Source of the DNA: an uncultured Clostridia bacterium
Lineage (GTDB): Bacteria; Bacillota; Clostridia; Christensenellales; Borkfalkiaceae
DNA: 23,873 nt
Assembly: GCA_959605945.1 (NCBI GenBank)
Contig: CAUHGY010000025.1
Location: forward strand, 1 to 23,873
Direction: 5' to 3'
The notes beneath the pieces were generated by a model. That model worked only from the letters and a program-made list of their open reading frames with translations. It had not been told where the DNA came from and ran no database searches. The position numbers and the translations under genes were made by a program. Below are positions 22,627 through 23,873 of the stretch, piece by piece; position 1 is the first letter of the stretch, and each line of letters starts with the position of its first letter.

Positions 22627-23640
22627 ATGAATGTTTTGGTAACGGGCGGCGCGGGGTATATCGGTTCGCACACATCGGTGGAGCTGATTGCCGCGGGCCA
22701 CGATGTAATTTGCGTCGACAATCTTTCCAACAGCAAGTACGAAGCGGTCAGGCGCGTTGAAAAAATTACGGGCAAGAAAATCAGGTTTTATGAAGGAGAT
22801 ATACGCGACAGGCAGATTCTCGACAGAATTTTCACTGAAAATAAGATTGACGCGGTTATCAATTTTGCCGGCTATAAAGCGGTGGGTGAATCCTGCGCCA
22901 AACCTCTCGAATATTATGAAAATAATATCGGAGGCATGCTGGCGCTCGTCATGGCGATGCGCGATCACGGCGTTAAGAATTTCGTATTTTCTTCTTCCGC
23001 TACCGTATACGGAGTTCCCGAACGCGTGCCGATTAAAGAAGATTTTCCTCTTTCGACATCAAATCCGTACGGCAGCACTAAACTGTTTATAGAATACATA
23101 CTGAAAGACCTCTATGCGGCGGATAAATCGTTCAACATTGCCATACTGCGTTATTTCAATCCCGTGGGCGCGCATGAATCGGGGCTTATAGGAGAGGACC
23201 CCAAAGGCATACCCAACAATCTCTGCCCTTATATAACTCAGGTGGCAGTCGGGAAGAGAGAATGTCTCGGTGTGTTCGGGGACGATTATCCCACTCCCGA
23301 CGGCACAGGCGTAAGAGATTACATACACGTTGTCGATCTTGCGAAGGGACATGTGCTTGCAGTGGACAAACTTAAAGAAAACACGGGTCTGTTTATTGTC
23401 AATCTCGGCACCGGCCGCGGATACAGCGTGCTTGAAATGGTGCATGCGTTTGAAAAAGCGGCAGGAAAACCCATTCCTTATAAAATAATGCCGCGTCGGC
23501 CGGGAGACGTTGCGGAATGTTACGCCGATACTGCGCTGGCAGAGAAATTTTTGGGGTTTAAGGCGCAGAAAACGCTTGACGATATGTGCCGCGACGCCAT
23601 GAACTGGCAGCTTAAAAATCCCGACGGATACGGCGACTGA
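22627..23640 (+). CDS. galE: UDP-glucose 4-epimerase
   Basis: A 337-residue short-chain dehydrogenase/reductase family epimerase that interconverts UDP-galactose and UDP-glucose. The NAD-binding motif GGAGYIGSH starts at residue 7, the DNLSNS segment follows the second strand, FSSSATVYG supplies the catalytic serine region, and the YxxxK pair is Y148 and K152 in NPYGSTK. LRYFNPVGAH and GTGVRDYIHVVDLA are GalE-specific. AAGGAGA (22614-22620) is 6 nt before the ATG. It completes the galT-galE pair and is followed by a strong terminator. Confidence 0.98.
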   Translation: MNVLVTGGAGYIGSHTSVELIAAGHDVICVDNLSNSKYEAVRRVEKITGKKIRFYEGDIRDRQILDRIFTENKIDAVINFAGYKAVGESCAKPLEYYENNIGGMLALVMAMRDHGVKNFVFSSSATVYGVPERVPIKEDFPLSTSNPYGSTKLFIEYILKDLYAADKSFNIAILRYFNPVGAHESGLIGEDPKGIPNNLCPYITQVAVGKRECLGVFGDDYPTPDGTGVRDYIHVVDLAKGHVLAVDKLKENTGLFIVNLGTGRGYSVLEMVHAFEKAAGKPIPYKIMPRRPGDVAECYADTALAEKFLGFKAQKTLDDMCRDAMNWQLKNPDGYGD

Positions 23641-23686
23641 CCGCCGTACGTCGTTTTTAAGAATTTTTACATAATAAAAATCGATA

Positions 23687-23719
23687 AAAATCGCAAAAAA
23701 CACTGTTTTTTGCGATTTT
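23687..23719 (+). terminator. Intrinsic terminator after galE
   Basis: AAAATCGCAAAAAAC and GTTTTTTGCGATTTT form a perfect 15-bp stem around ACT, 46 nt after the galE stop, followed by CATTTTG. The A-tract before and T-tract after the GC centre are typical of a Rho-independent terminator and would work from either strand. Confidence 0.8.
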
Positions 23720-23734
23720 CATTTTGTAAAATTA

Positions 23735-23763
23735 TTGCAAAACTCGGAAAAAAAGTGTAAAAT
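23735..23763 (+). promoter_or_regulatory. Sigma-A-type promoter of the NAD synthetase gene
   Basis: TTGCAA (23735-23740), a 17-nt spacer and TAAAAT (23758-23763), giving a start near 23770 and a leader of about 37 nt with CGGAG (23796-23800) 6 nt before the ATG. Confidence 0.7.
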
Positions 23764-23806
23764 AAAGTTTATAAACAAGCAAAAATCTGTAGAAACGGAG
23801 AAAATA

Positions 23807-23873
23807 ATGAAATACGGGTATGTAAAAGCGGCGGCCTGTACGCCTGAAACCAGGGTCGCAGACGTGGACTTCA
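23807..23873 (+). CDS. nadE: NAD+ synthetase (glutamine-dependent), N-terminal fragment
   Basis: Only 22 residues are visible: MKYGYVKAAACTPETRVADV and two more, before the window ends. This resembles the start of the nitrilase-like glutaminase domain of long, glutamine-dependent NadE (MKYGFVKVAAATP...VAD in relatives). That enzyme converts deamido-NAD to NAD+ using ammonia released from glutamine. It has its own promoter and a good ribosome binding site, and is cut off by the window edge. With so few residues the call is tentative; another nitrilase-domain protein is possible. Confidence 0.7.
   Translation, partial: MKYGYVKAAACTPETRVADVDF

Noticed and set aside
1..23873. Mobile elements, CRISPR arrays, tRNA or rRNA genes.
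   Set aside because: I saw no transposase, integrase, regularly spaced repeats, tRNA cloverleaf with TTCGA arm, or rRNA-like sequence in the gaps, which are all short.

Overview
The window looks like a chromosomal segment of an anaerobic, low-to-moderate GC Firmicute, most likely an uncultured Clostridia-type bacterium. Grounds for this are the B. subtilis-like dprA-topA-trmFO-hslV-hslU order, folate-dependent TrmFO, an Rnf complex in a nusG(domain II)-Gx-rnfCDGEAB operon, class II (Firmicute-type) GalT, strong AGGAGG-like ribosome binding sites and consensus sigma-A promoters. Genus or species cannot be fixed from the sequence alone. There are no rRNA, tRNA, CRISPR, insertion-sequence or phage features; nearly everything is conserved core metabolism with intact reading frames.

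Layout. (1) Positions 1-5732, plus strand: the 3' end of dprA, then topA, trmFO, hslV and hslU, tightly packed or overlapping (DNA uptake, topology, tRNA modification, ATP-dependent proteolysis). The xerC and codY genes that accompany this cluster in B. subtilis are absent. (2) 5733-6004: a spacer with a 14-bp tandem duplication and no convincing gene. (3) 6005-11593, plus strand: hisS, rseC-like, trxA, glyA, asnA, tcdA-like and a YfcE-like phosphodiesterase, mostly joined by 3-8 nt overlaps or gaps, so probably one transcription unit. (4) 11594-11970: a convergent intergenic region with a 36-nt perfect palindrome. (5) 18023-11971, minus strand: a membrane-anchored NusG-domain-II protein, a Gx-transporter-like protein and all six Rnf subunits (C, D, G, E, A, B), from a near-consensus promoter at 18045-18073. 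Rnf couples reduced-ferredoxin oxidation and NAD+ reduction to ion pumping. (6) 19522-18230, minus strand: a 430-residue polytopic membrane protein that I do not recognise, built from three similar units of about 145 residues, with its own promoter and a terminator-like hairpin. (7) 19900-23640, plus strand: a THUMP-domain RNA methyltransferase, class II galT and galE, ending in a strong hairpin terminator. (8) 23807 to the end: the start of a glutamine-dependent NAD+ synthetase with its own promoter.

Working together: Rnf needs covalent FMN on RnfG and RnfD. The RnfD site is canonical (TGAT) while the RnfG site reads SNAT, and no ApbE flavin transferase gene is present in the window. The RseC-like protein and thioredoxin upstream may be redox partners, but that is inference. 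The most novel items are the triplicated membrane protein, the related palindromes on both sides of the Rnf operon, the operator-like inverted repeats upstream of rnf and within the methyltransferase promoter, and a possible leaderless upstream ORF before the methyltransferase. I found no clear case for a wholly new multi-gene system here.
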